Translations under genes and position numbers: made by a program
Shown here: piece by piece, positions 33,740 to 42,818 of the stretch
Layout of the letters: every line of letters starts with the position of its first letter
Position numbering within the stretch: position 1 is the stretch's first letter
Notes under the pieces: generated by a model
Database searches by the model: none
Told to the model about the DNA's origin: nothing
Seen by the model: the letters and a program-made list of their open reading frames with translations, nothing else
NCBI GenBank assembly: GCA_015179025.1
Contig: WHUX01000191.1
Coordinates: 37,359 to 101,358 of the forward strand
Reading direction: 5' to 3'
DNA from: Terfezia claveryi
Lineage: Eukaryota > Ascomycota > Pezizomycetes > Pezizales > Pezizaceae
DNA length: 64,000 nucleotides

Positions 33740-34910
33740 GTGAAGTACTTACTTTTATTACCAGGTCAGCTCTCCCACCAGCAGCCCTCCCCTCCCCCGC
33801 CAGCCCTCCCCCGCCAGCCAGCCCTCCCCTCCCCCCAGCCCTCCTGCCAGCAGCTCTCCCACCAGCAGCCCTCCCCTCCCCCGCCAGCCAGCCCTCCCGC
33901 CAGCAGCCCTCCCCTCCCCTGCCAGCAGCCCTCCCCTCCCCCGCCAGCCCTCCCCCAAACAAAAGAAAACAAATACAAAAGAAAACAGCCCTCCCCCGCC
34001 AGCCCTCTCCCAAACAAAAGAAAACAACCCTCCCCCACCAGCCCTCCCCCACCAGCAGCCCTCCCACCAGCAGCCCTCCCCTCCCCCGCCAGCCAGCCCT
34101 CCCGCCAGCAGCCCTCCCCTCCCCTCCCCCGCCAGTCAGCCCTCCCGCCAGCAGCCTTCCCCTCCCCCGCTAGCCAGCCCTCCCACCAGCAGCCCTCCCC
34201 TCCCCTCCCCCGCCAGCCAGCCCTCCCGCTAGCAGCCCTCCCCTCCCCGCCAGCCAGCCCTCCTGCCAGCAGCCCTCCCCTCCCCCGCCACCCCTCCCCC
34301 AAACAAAAGAAAACAAATACAAAAGAAAACAGCCCTCCCCGCCAGCCCTCCCCCAAACAAAAGAAAACAACCCTCCCCCACCAGCCCTCCCCCGCCAGCA
34401 GCCCTCCCACCAGCAGCCCTCCCCTCCCCCGCCAGCCAGCCCTCCCGCCAGCAGCCCTCCCCTCCCCCGCCAGCCCTCCCCACCCAGCCCTCCCCCGCCA
34501 GCCAGCCCTCCCACCAGCAGCCCTCCCCTCCCCCGCCAGCCCTCCCCCGCCAGCTCTTCCGCTAGCTCTACCACCAGCTCTTCTACCAGCTCTTCCACCA
34601 GCTCTCCCCCCGCCGCCAGCCAGCTCTTCTGCTAGCTCTTCCACTAGCTCTTCCGCCAGCTCTTCTGTCAGCTCTTTTACTAGCTCTTCCACCAGCTCTC
34701 CCTCCCACCGCCAGCCAGCTCTTCTGCCAGCTCTTCCGCCAGCTCTTCCGCCAGCTCTTCTGTCAGCTCTTCTACCAGCTCTTCTACCAGCTCTCCCTCC
34801 CGCCGCCAGCTAGCTCTTCTGCCAGCTCTTTTGCCAGCTCTTCTGCCAGCTCCTCTGCCAGCTCTTCTGCCAGCTCTTCCACTAGCTCTACCACTGGGAA
34901 TTAAATTCCT
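33740..34910. repeat. Large GC-rich minisatellite inside the Tc1 element
   Basis: The left 800 bp is built from CAGCCCTCCC, CTCCCCCGCCAGCC and CCAGCAGCCCTCCC units, with two interspersed copies of a AAACAAAAGAAAACAAATAC block. The right 350 bp is a 12-bp repeat of AGCTCTTCTGCC type. All six frames are largely open across it, which is why long spurious frames appear on both strands. Confidence 0.88.
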
Positions 34911-35238
34911 CCCATAAATACTGGTACTCCAAATCAGGTATTTCTGAATTAGGTATTGTGGAAATCTCCACATCAGACAAATCAAAGTGGTCCATAGACC
35001 CCAGATCAGAGTCGACCCAACTATCAGCCCACCTAACTTTTTTCTGAATTGGCTGACTCAGATAGACCAGTTGTGGTGCTTGCCTTGCGGCTGGAAAATG
35101 CACCAATTGGTCATCGCAATATTGCGAGACCCGTTCCTTGATTCTCACACTCAGACCTTCATAACTCAGATTTACTTGTTCCCAATGAAATCGGTGATCT
35201 AGTTCTGCCAGAAGTTGACAATCTACTGATCTCTGTAT
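34888..35238 (-). CDS. Antisense ORF fragment of unknown function in the Tc1 element
   Basis: On the minus strand an open frame from about 35238 to 34888 reads LLAELDHRFHWEQVNLSYEG, then QYCDDQLVHFPAARQAPQLV and an acidic end (DVEISTIPNSEIPDLEYQYL). It does not look like simple-sequence translation and has no stop for 116 codons. I do not recognise it. It could be a captured host fragment or a second element gene. Upstream it runs into a TGA and the GGTAGT microsatellite. Confidence 0.35.
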   Translation of the reverse strand: MQRSVDCQLLAELDHRFHWEQVNLSYEGLSVRIKERVSQYCDDQLVHFPAARQAPQLVYLSQPIQKKVRWADSWVDSDLGSMDHFDLSDVEISTIPNSEIPDLEYQYLWEEFNSQW

Positions 35239-36401
35239 TAGATCGACTCAGATAGGGGTAGTGGTGGTAGTGGTAGTAGTGGTGGTAGTGGTGGTAGTGG
35301 TGGTAGTGGTAGTAGTAGTAGTAGTGGTGGGATTGGTACGGGTCATGATGGTACTAACCACATGAGTGGTCAATAAGAAAGAAGAATGGTAATGATACAG
35401 AAGTACATGTTGATGTGTGTTAGAGATATTCTGTAATACAGTATGATATTGTGGTATTGTGCAATAGAGGATGTTGTAGTATAGAGGATGTTGTGCTATA
35501 GGGGTAGCATGTTGACGCGTAAATACCTACGCTATCATACGAGAGGCCAGTGCCTGCCAACGTTGGTGTTGTTACTGCCTACTAAACATTAGCGCTAAAC
35601 CTATAATATGCGCGCTAAACCTATAATATACGCGCTAAACCTATAATATGCGTGCTAATGCAAGACTCTTATGCAGGGGGGGTACCAAATTCATTGCCAC
35701 CTAGCTGTACAGTATCTCGCCATGGATCTTGTCGGTTTAACAACTATCTCTGCATTATTTCTTCTCTATAGTTGTAGGCTATTTATTGATCAGGAATCTA
35801 TTCAGGATGAGCCATCGCGTCGCCATATTTATTATGGAAAGTATTTACAAGTGCAATCACTGACAAAACCAACCACGCCTACCAACACAAGAAGAGAAAC
35901 AAAAATCGCTCAGTTACTACAATATTGCGGGCCTATGTATCATCCGATTTCATTGGGTGATAAGGGTACAAATTGATTCTTTCTGTTAGGGGCGAGCTAG
36001 CGATCACGGTGATATCTGTCGGAATATCGATATATAGAGTGCACGAAGGCATAATCACTTGCTCGGGCCTAACTGGGTGCACAATGTGCGAAGAATAATA
36101 GCTTCATTCAAAGTAACCCAGCGATACAAAACTTCGCTCGAGTCTTAGAGAGCAATAGCTAGATACAAGAAGTGGGCATATATATAGGAAAGCGGGGTTG
36201 ACACCTGGCCACCCACCATCGGGTGGCGCCGGCCCGGTCTGCATAATCTCAGCCGTAACATTACTCCCCCTCTGCTAGAGGTCGTCCCGACCGACCAACG
36301 TCACTCACCCTACAATGATTGTATCTTGGCATCTTGGGACATCCCCTTGGCTCTCGGCGACTTGGGACTCCCGCAGCCCTCACCAATCTTGCGCGTGGTG
36401 C

Positions 36402-36701
36402 TCACGTATCTGGCCTCTGCCTATTCCACGGTGGACCTCCACGCCGGACATAGACGCCTCCACGGTGTTGCATAGTCTTGTAGGGTAGTTCGGAAGGAAG
36501 GAGTATTCTCTCAAACTCAGTGGCGTCATGCCAGTGCTCAAACATCAGACCGGGTGGCTTCACTTCTCTGGCGACTTGCCATCGATCCGCTCTCCATGAT
36601 ATGTGGATCAACTGATCCGAGGGTATCTCAAACATGAGGTGCAACATATATATGGATCGTAGATCCGGGGTAATCTTGATAGAGGGGGGGGTATTCCACA
36701 T
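36402..36701 (-). CDS. 99-codon antisense ORF inside the short LTR element
   Basis: The frame reads MWNTPPSIKITPDLRSIYML, then FEIPSDQLIHISWRADRWQV and EHWHDATEFERI. It has ordinary amino acid composition, unlike chance frames, but no recognised domain. It may be a fragment of a host gene captured by the element. Expression unknown. Confidence 0.35.
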   Translation of the reverse strand: MWNTPPSIKITPDLRSIYMLHLMFEIPSDQLIHISWRADRWQVAREVKPPGLMFEHWHDATEFERILLPSELPYKTMQHRGGVYVRRGGPPWNRQRPDT

Positions 36702-36839
36702 GCCATTGCCGTTAAAAACCTCTGCGTGGCAAAACCCTGTGGGAAAAAGCCAACGTCACAGGAAAAGGTTCAATGCATGCTTTCCCAGCTATCCAAGCTA
36801 TCCAACCCGACTTGCCAGTGCAAGGGGGGGGTCTTGTTC

Positions 36840-37080
36840 ATTTGCACGCTCGGGGTGCTCGTTCGGGTCTTTAGCGCTCGCAGCGCTCGTTTGGGTCTTT
36901 AGCACTCAGAGTGCTAGCTTGAGTCTTCGCCCAAGGCGGGGGTCTTTGAGCTTATGAGCTCGAACGGGGCTTTTGAGCTTTGAGCTCGTTCGGGAGCGTG
37001 TAAGCTCGCTCGGAGGCTTGTAAGCTCGCTCGGCGGGGCCTTATAGGCTCGTTCGGGGCCTTAGAAGCCTGGCTAGGAGC
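36840..37080. repeat. CGCTCG/GAGCTCG-rich repeats in the LTR element interior
   Basis: Units such as GTAAGCTCGCTCGG and GAGCTCGTTCGGG recur with complementary partners (AGCGCTCGCAGCGCTCG), so the RNA could fold extensively. Confidence 0.6.
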
Positions 37081-37898
37081 ATGTCGCTCGAGATCTAAGA
37101 CTTAGCAGATCCGGGGATCTCAATATAGGATTAGTAGGTCATTTAGAACAAGCTAATAAGCAAATAGGAGGGGGAAATAATTATTTCCGACGTCGCTCAT
37201 ATTAGCTAATAATCTGTTCCGCCCTTGGGGGATCGTCCGACAGTGTAGGTAGCGAGGGAGGGGTGATTTGACCCAGAATCACCGGTCCCTTTTGTCAAAG
37301 CGAAGTAATGTTAGGGGCGAGCTAGCGATCACGGTGATATCTGTCGGAATATCGATATATAGAGTGCACGAAGGCATAATCACTTGCTCGGGCCTAACTG
37401 GGTGCACAATGTGCGAAGAATAATAGCTTCATTCAAAGTAACCCAGCGATACAAAACTTCGCTCGAGTCTTAGAGAGCAATAGCTAGATACAAGAAGTGG
37501 GCATATATATAGGAAAGCGGGGTTGACACCTGGCCACCCACCATCGGGTGGCGCCGGCCCGGTCTGCATAATCTCAGCCGTAACACTTTCCTATTTCTAT
37601 GTCTGTTTATATCCGTATCTTTCATATTTCTGTGTCTTTCTTATTTTCCATGGCCTACATAGTTATGTAGTGTATGTAAGTAGTTATCTTGCAATTCTCG
37701 TGAGCCGGCTCGAGCCCAAGGTCATACAAGCTCGAGCTGGCTCGAGCCCAATATATATTTGGGCCGCCAAAACCCGGGGATATCCAGGTGTGGGTGCAAG
37801 GGTAGGATCACTGATTATAGCAGCTCCCATCCAATTCAATATACTTTTCGTTACTTCTTCTTCACCCCACAGTATTTGTAAAGCTGCAGCTATCTGTA

Positions 37899-40295
37899 AT
37901 GTCATGTCCTACACCTGCATTGCGCCCTACACCTGTAGTACAAGACTTTATTACTTCACTTGCCAGTCGATATGAAGAACTGCAAGATTCCAACATAGTC
38001 TCAGGTGAGGCATCATGGCACTTTAATAACTATATTTATTCTTGCAAGCTGCTTGTTCAAAAAACAGTAGCGGATGATCTAGGTATGCTATATAAGATAT
38101 AGAATATTTATATAAGTAACATCTAACATTTATTCTAGGATATCATGTTACTTACTGTACATATTGCTATCGGGCTCCATAGAGAGTACGTTCGAATTTT
38201 ACAACTAGTAGTACCCAATTGTGACATTTGTGAAAACATCATCCTTGACTTCCAATAACATAAGCTAAAGAAGATGTAAAATTGTATAAGCTGGATTTTA
38301 CAGGCTCTAGTACTGCAGTTACAACTATACTATTTGCACTCACTGTAGTACAAGGAATAATATGGGGTGGATTATTACAATTCGATACTAAAGTAAGTAT
38401 TTATTAAACAACTTTGATAAGATATATTTTAAAATATATAGGTATTCCGAGAGTATTTAATAGCATTTATTATTAGTTCTAATTCATCTCTCACACTTGT
38501 TGAAAATTTGAATTTTTAGAGATTACTGCAGTATTGCAACAACAAAGTTTGTATAATTTTAAGGCATACTTTAGTTTGAGATATACAAGGTTTATATACT
38601 AATTTATTTCAGTATATCTTAAAATATCTTTAAGACCATTGTAAAGAAGAAGGAAAAATAAGTTTTACTTTAGATGTATGGTCTTCCTTAACTCATATTC
38701 TATTTCTTGGTATTACTGGTTCTTATATAGAGGATAGAAATTGGAAATATCATTCTATATTATTAGGGTTTGAGAGATTACAAGAGTCATATATAGCAGA
38801 TTTATTAAGTTATATATTTCTTTCTGTTTCTAGTACTTTTAGTTAACTAAGTATATACAAGCAGTTACTACTGACAATGTATCTACTAATACTAAGATAT
38901 TATAGCTGCTGGAGAAGTCTTTATCTAGTTTCAAGGTGAGGAACCATTATATTCATTATATGGCTCATATTATTAGTCTGGCAGTTTAGGAGCTATTATC
39001 TTATCTATAGATTACTCCTAATAAGAACTCAAATAATACTCAGTCTGAAACTAATCAAAGTCTAATTAATCAAATTCCTAAAGTATTTTGGTATACATAA
39101 CAAATTATTCAAAGAATATGCTCTTCTAATCTGTTGTAGGAAAGCTTCGAAGCTTAGAGTTTAGCTGCAAAATTACTACCTTTAAAGTTAATCTTAGTTA
39201 TATCTATTCAGTATAGAGTCCTTTAATTTTTTTTCTGTTTTATTAATACTAATTATTAGATTCAGTTGGAATTTGACACATGATATGCTTAATCGGCTTA
39301 TTGAGCTTCGACCTACAGTCCATGCAGTCTGTAGACTTAAACAATCACTCTGATCATATTTGCTGTTAGATGAGGATTGGATCTTACTCAGTCAGCTGCA
39401 GTCTATTCTTGATATTTTTATCAAAGCTACTGAATATTTATCTGGAAGGTCCTATCCCACTCTCTCAGTTTAGCTACCATACTTTGCTGTTTTAGTATTG
39501 AGACTAGAGCAGCTTGTTGACGAGCTCTGAGAAACAGATCCTAATAGCAATTTATTTCAAGCTTTAAACCAAGCATGGATTAAGCTGAATCAATATCATG
39601 TGTAAACCTCAAGTTCTCAAGCAATTGCGACTATTTTGGACCCTCAATATAAGCTTCAGACTTTCCGCAATCTCTCATGGTGAGAAGAGTGGATCACCGA
39701 GGCACAGGCAAGCTTTGTAGAGATCTACAATAATTAATATGCACCAACTCCTTCAGATTCCAACCATCCTAGCACTCCTGATCCTTTTGAAAATGATAGC
39801 CTGGATGATGATTTTATTCTCGCAGTATTTGGCTCACAATCATCTACTTCATCTTCTAATGTGCCATCGGAAATAGAGGTATATCTAGAAGAGCCAGTGG
39901 AAGGGCGAAAGGTAGGTGTTCTACTACCTTATATTAGTTCCTAATTAATTGTCTACTGGCCATTCAGGTAGATCCGATTGAGTGGTGGCGAACCTATGCA
40001 TCCAAGTTCCCACATTTATCACTTATGGCACGAGATTTTCTTGCGGTTCCAGCAACCAGCGTTCCCTCAAAAGCGAATGTTTTCTATTGCTGGTCAGATT
40101 CTCACCAAGCGCCGAAGCTCACTAAGTGAGAATATGATGAATGCACTGATGTGTAGTAAGAATTGGTTGGGATTTCCAGAGGTTACGCAAGAGGAGTTAA
40201 CAGCAGAGCGGGAGCTGCTGGACTGGCTTCAAGAGCTTAGTGTAGATGGTGATATTTCAGGGTTTCCTGCGGAAGGTTTGGATGAGGATGATTAG
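37899..40295 (+). pseudogene. hAT transposase, inactivated
   Basis: The frame starts MSCPTPALRPTPVVQDFITS and, after an intron (about 38084-38138), reads a BED-type finger YHVTYCTYCYR. The middle resembles hAT RNase H-like cores (FTLDVWSS, about 38665). The C-terminal dimerisation region, after a further intron (about 39912-39968), reads EWWRTYASKFPHLSLMARDF, then SKRMFSIAGQ and TKRRSSLSENMM, followed by an acidic tail. Many TAG/TAA/TGA stops interrupt it. Confidence 0.85.
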
Positions 40296-40473
40296 GGTTG
40301 GTTAACTTGGCCTTTGTATTTAGTTCATGTATCATTTTGTTACCTCACGTGTGCAAAAAGCTCGAGCCTGCCTTTCCTTGAGCTCGAGCCGACTCGAGCT
40401 TTACTGTGAATTGTCGAGCCGGCTCGAGCCTACCCCTTGGGCTCGACTCGAGCCGGCTCGTGCCCAGGCGTAG

Positions 40474-41611
40474 GTAAAAGCAGGCAGGAGGGGGAAAGCG
40501 AGGACGAGGGACTTGAGGAAGGCAGTATTAGGAATTAGGGGGAGGCAGGAAGCGATGGGAGGAGGGGCTGTCCGCATTGGCTGGGTGAAAGCACATGTTG
40601 GCATCCCCGGTAATGAAGGAGCAGATGAACTGGCAAAAGTAGGGGCGGAAGAGCTTCTCCCTTCTCACCCAGTGATCACGGGGGGTTTGAAGCGGCAGTG
40701 GAAGAGGTGGAGGGAGGCAGAAAGGAAGGTAGCCGGAACTGGAGGAGGTAGAGTGGTTAGATGGGGAAGAAAGGTGAGAGTTAACTATGTTCACTGCAGG
40801 ACTGGGAAAGGGAATCTCCAGTCCTGGTGGGCAAAACTGGATGATACCATTGACCCTACTTGCCGAACATGTGGAAGACACGTCGAGACCGGCAAGCACA
40901 TAGCACTGGTCTGTCCAAGTGGAGAAGAAATTGGGCGTAGATGGGGGAACTGGGAGGAGATGGATGATCGGAAGAGGTGGTTGAAGAGGGTGAAGGATGG
41001 GGAGGAGGAATACACAGTAGACCTGGTCGAGACGTTCTTCTCGAACCTGGACCTAGCCTGAGGAAGTGAGAGGGTGGGGATGGTGGTGATACTCTAGGGG
41101 ATGGGCTGCTAGGAGCATGGCAGTGGAGGAAGGGTTTATTTCTGTAGTATTGATCTCTTTGGCTTAGGAGGCAGGGCGTTAAGGAAACTCGTTTGGTGGT
41201 CGTTTGTTGAGTCCAGACCTTGAGTGAGATCCTGGCAGTGTCTTCTCCTTGCTATCCTTTACTAGTAGGGCCTCTCCGGAACCACTGTTGAGGAATTACC
41301 TTACGTACTAGTATTGAATGTAGCAAGGATGCCTCCTGGGGAGGGGCTAGTGCAAGCCAGACTAGCAAGGATGTTGGCACCGACAGAGGGTTGTGTTGAC
41401 GTTGTCGAAGAGGGGGGAGGGCTGTGGGCTAAGCATATTGTGGGCCAAGGTTGCCATGGCAGTCACGAAGAGGGGGTTATTTACATAATTTCTTTATTTC
41501 GTTAACGCAATCCGTTGTTCCGTGGATTTACCAAGCCTTTTAAGGGGAGGGAACGGGGCCGTCTCATAGCCTTAGGCTGCATAAGTACGTATAGACTTCA
41601 AAAAAAAAAAA
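40474..41611 (+). pseudogene. Tad1-type LINE ORF2, part 2 (RNase H end, zinc knuckle, 3' UTR)
   Basis: The frame resumes VKAGRRGKARTRD, includes IGWVKAHVGIPGNEGADELA with the last RNase H acidic residue, and a C-terminal CCHC knuckle (CRTCG, then H and C in GKHIALVCPSGEE). It stops at 41059-41061. The 3' UTR has AGTATTGAATGTAGCAAGGA, shared with the LINE at 46286-46880, and ends TAGACTTC plus 12 A. This 182-codon tail is intact. Confidence 0.85.
41321..41373 (+). mobile_element. 31-bp micro-insertion with 11-bp target duplication and empty-site paralogue
   Basis: TAGCAAGGATG lies at 41321-41331 and 41363-41373. The related LINE 3' UTR at 46626-46636 has TAGCAAGGATG once, followed directly by the same TTGG. 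The 31 extra bases end GGGGCTAGTGCAAGCCAGAC. Gain plus duplication is therefore shown by comparison, not only by the flanking repeat. Confidence 0.85.
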
Positions 41612-42180
41612 TGATGAGCCACCCGGAAACCCGGTGGATTCAGGACAAGGCAAGTTAATCTGCCAGGTCTGGCGCCTATGTACCGCGAAAATGAGATTCA
41701 AGAGCCGAAGGGCGGCGACAAATAAAACAAAACGAGAAAAGGGAAATAGCCATGGGAGACCATAGTCTGGTTGGGAGACCAAAGAAGAAGTGAAGAACTA
41801 ATCTCTGCTGTCATTAACCGGGTACCTAATGCCAGATGACCCCGAGAGGCATGACTGAGGTCGCCCCCATCCAATACCGTGCCGAGATATGATAAACCAG
41901 AAATAAGATAAACCGAAAATAAATGGACAAAATCGAGTTCTCAGGGGCTACCCCTCCCTGCTATCTGTCTCATAGGAAACCGAAGAAAGCTTCTACTGCG
42001 TCCCATTCATCCCCGTCCTCCTCTTGGATCCATATGTGCCGATCGAGGTCGAGGTCCTCCCAGTCTTTTATGCTGCCGAGGGCAGCTCTTTGCTCGTTGA
42101 AGTCTGAGCAGTCGAAGATGATGTGTCGTCCGTCTTGTGTGGGTGTCCGCACTGGCATATGGAGGGCCCCATGGTTCCCA
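41612..42180 (-). mobile_element. 3' end of a Tad1-type LINE, truncated at both ends
   Basis: The minus-strand frame ending at 41970 reads HIIFDC, then DEWDAVEAFFGFL, matching the C terminus of the LINE at 46286 (DEWDAVEAYFAYL). The 3' UTR with AGATTAACTTGCC and stem 1 of the tail follows, but the last 40 or so bases of the tail are missing. It abuts the poly(A) of the LINE ending at 41611, so one of the two landed in or next to the other. Confidence 0.75.
41754..41781 (-). mobile_element. 10-bp micro-insertion with 9-bp direct repeats
   Basis: GGGAGACCA at 41754-41762 and 41773-41781 flanks TAGTCTGGTT, the complement of the shared terminus AACCAGACTA. It lies in LINE 3' UTR sequence. Confidence 0.55.
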
Positions 42181-42818
42181 ATATTATTAATTACATATAG
42201 CCCTTTTTATTATATTGCATTCCTTTCATACCCCTGGTTGTTTGGCCTTTGATCCTCCTTTCATGCCTCCGTTTGTTTAGCCTGCGTGATGCAAATCATG
42301 TCTGGCTATGGTGAAATGTATTAGGTTTCAAAGTGATGAATCGGCCGGTCAATGCGCTCGTCTGTGTGCAATTGGTGAGTGGGTCGGCCCTACCGTCAAT
42401 GACCAACGGGCCTGGCCCATTGGCAAATTCAACAGATTGCTGGACGGGTCAGATCCGAGTCTGTGAGATAAGTATCACTAGAGGGCTGAATGTCTCGATC
42501 CCCAATGAGTCGTGAGGGAAGAGATATCTCAATGGGCACAACTTGTCAATGGGTGCACCAAAGCGGGCCCAGTGAATGCGGATCTCGTAGTAACTGACTT
42601 TTCCCTTACTGCTTCAAAGAAAACGCCAACTATAAATTCATGAATAGGGTGTTTGGAAGTCTAAAAATATGAGTCAACAATAGCCTTTGTGTTTTCCGTT
42701 GTGGATGGCGATAAGAGTCCGAAGTATCTCCTATCAGCCAGAATTGCCTACTACACAGACTGTTTGCACTACACAGCAATTCCACTCAAACCCATCGTCC
42801 ACCGCCCCTCACTCTACG
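42181..42818. promoter_or_regulatory. Upstream region of the OTT_1508-like gene
   Basis: No repeat or gene is recognised. A stretch near 42352-42380 (TCTGTGTGCAATTGG..GTGGGTCG) weakly resembles 4938-4965. An ATG-opened frame begins at 42687, 132 bases ahead of the start I prefer, and is in frame with it. Confidence 0.3.

Larger units (their letters stand above)
32184..35707 (+). mobile_element. Tc1/mariner transposon, 3524 bp, complete ends
   Basis: Perfect 29-bp terminal inverted repeats (32184-32212 and 35679-35707) begin CAGCTAGGTGGCAATGAATT, with TA on each side (32182-32183 and 35708-35709). The left third holds the transposase remnant. The rest is a GC-rich minisatellite of more than 1 kb, an antisense frame, a GGTAGT-type microsatellite (about 35255-35330) and three 20-bp repeats (35592-35655). 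Most fungal Tc1-like elements are under 2 kb, so this one is unusually long. Confidence 0.93.
35984..37585. mobile_element. Short non-autonomous LTR retrotransposon (TRIM/LARD-like), 1602 bp
   Basis: Two 277-bp LTRs (35984-36260 and 37309-37585), which look identical when read side by side, begin TGTTAGGGGCGAGC and end CAGCCGTAACA. CTTTC flanks the element at 35979-35983 and 37586-37590. The 1048-bp interior has no gag, protease, RT or integrase. Indistinguishable LTRs mean recent insertion, so an autonomous partner is probably active in this genome. Confidence 0.95.
32011..40467 (+). mobile_element. hAT sequence interrupting the LINE, with nested Tc1 and LTR elements
   Basis: The left end TAGGCCTGGGCACGAGCCC matches hAT ends elsewhere in the window (49533, 62506), and the right end is GGCTCGTGCCCAG in complement form. 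GCATTGGT (32003-32010) and GCGTAGGT (40468-40475) agree at 6 of 8 bases as an eroded duplication. Removing the block joins the LINE reading frame TALV to KAG. Subterminal GAGCCGGCTCGAG motifs recur at 37694-37740 and 40370-40460. hAT sequence proper is 32011-32183, 35708-35983 and 37586-40467. A second N-terminal-like frame at 32135 raises the possibility that two hAT copies are merged. Confidence 0.7.

Noticed and set aside
33740..34813. 357-codon Pro/Ala/Ser-rich open frame on the plus strand and 308-codon Gly/Arg-rich frame on the minus strand
   Set aside because: Both are readings of the same CCCTCCCC-type minisatellite. All frames are open there because the repeat lacks stop triplets, so length is no evidence of a gene.
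38980..39000. TAGTCTGG at about 38983 as another micro-insertion
   Set aside because: No direct repeat of useful length flanks it; the site is within AT-rich hAT coding remains.
37690..40467. GAGCCGGCTCGAG repeats as a CRISPR-like array
   Set aside because: The spacing is irregular, copies are diverged and inverted, and they lie at both ends of a hAT element, so they are subterminal repeats. No CRISPR feature belongs in this kind of genome.
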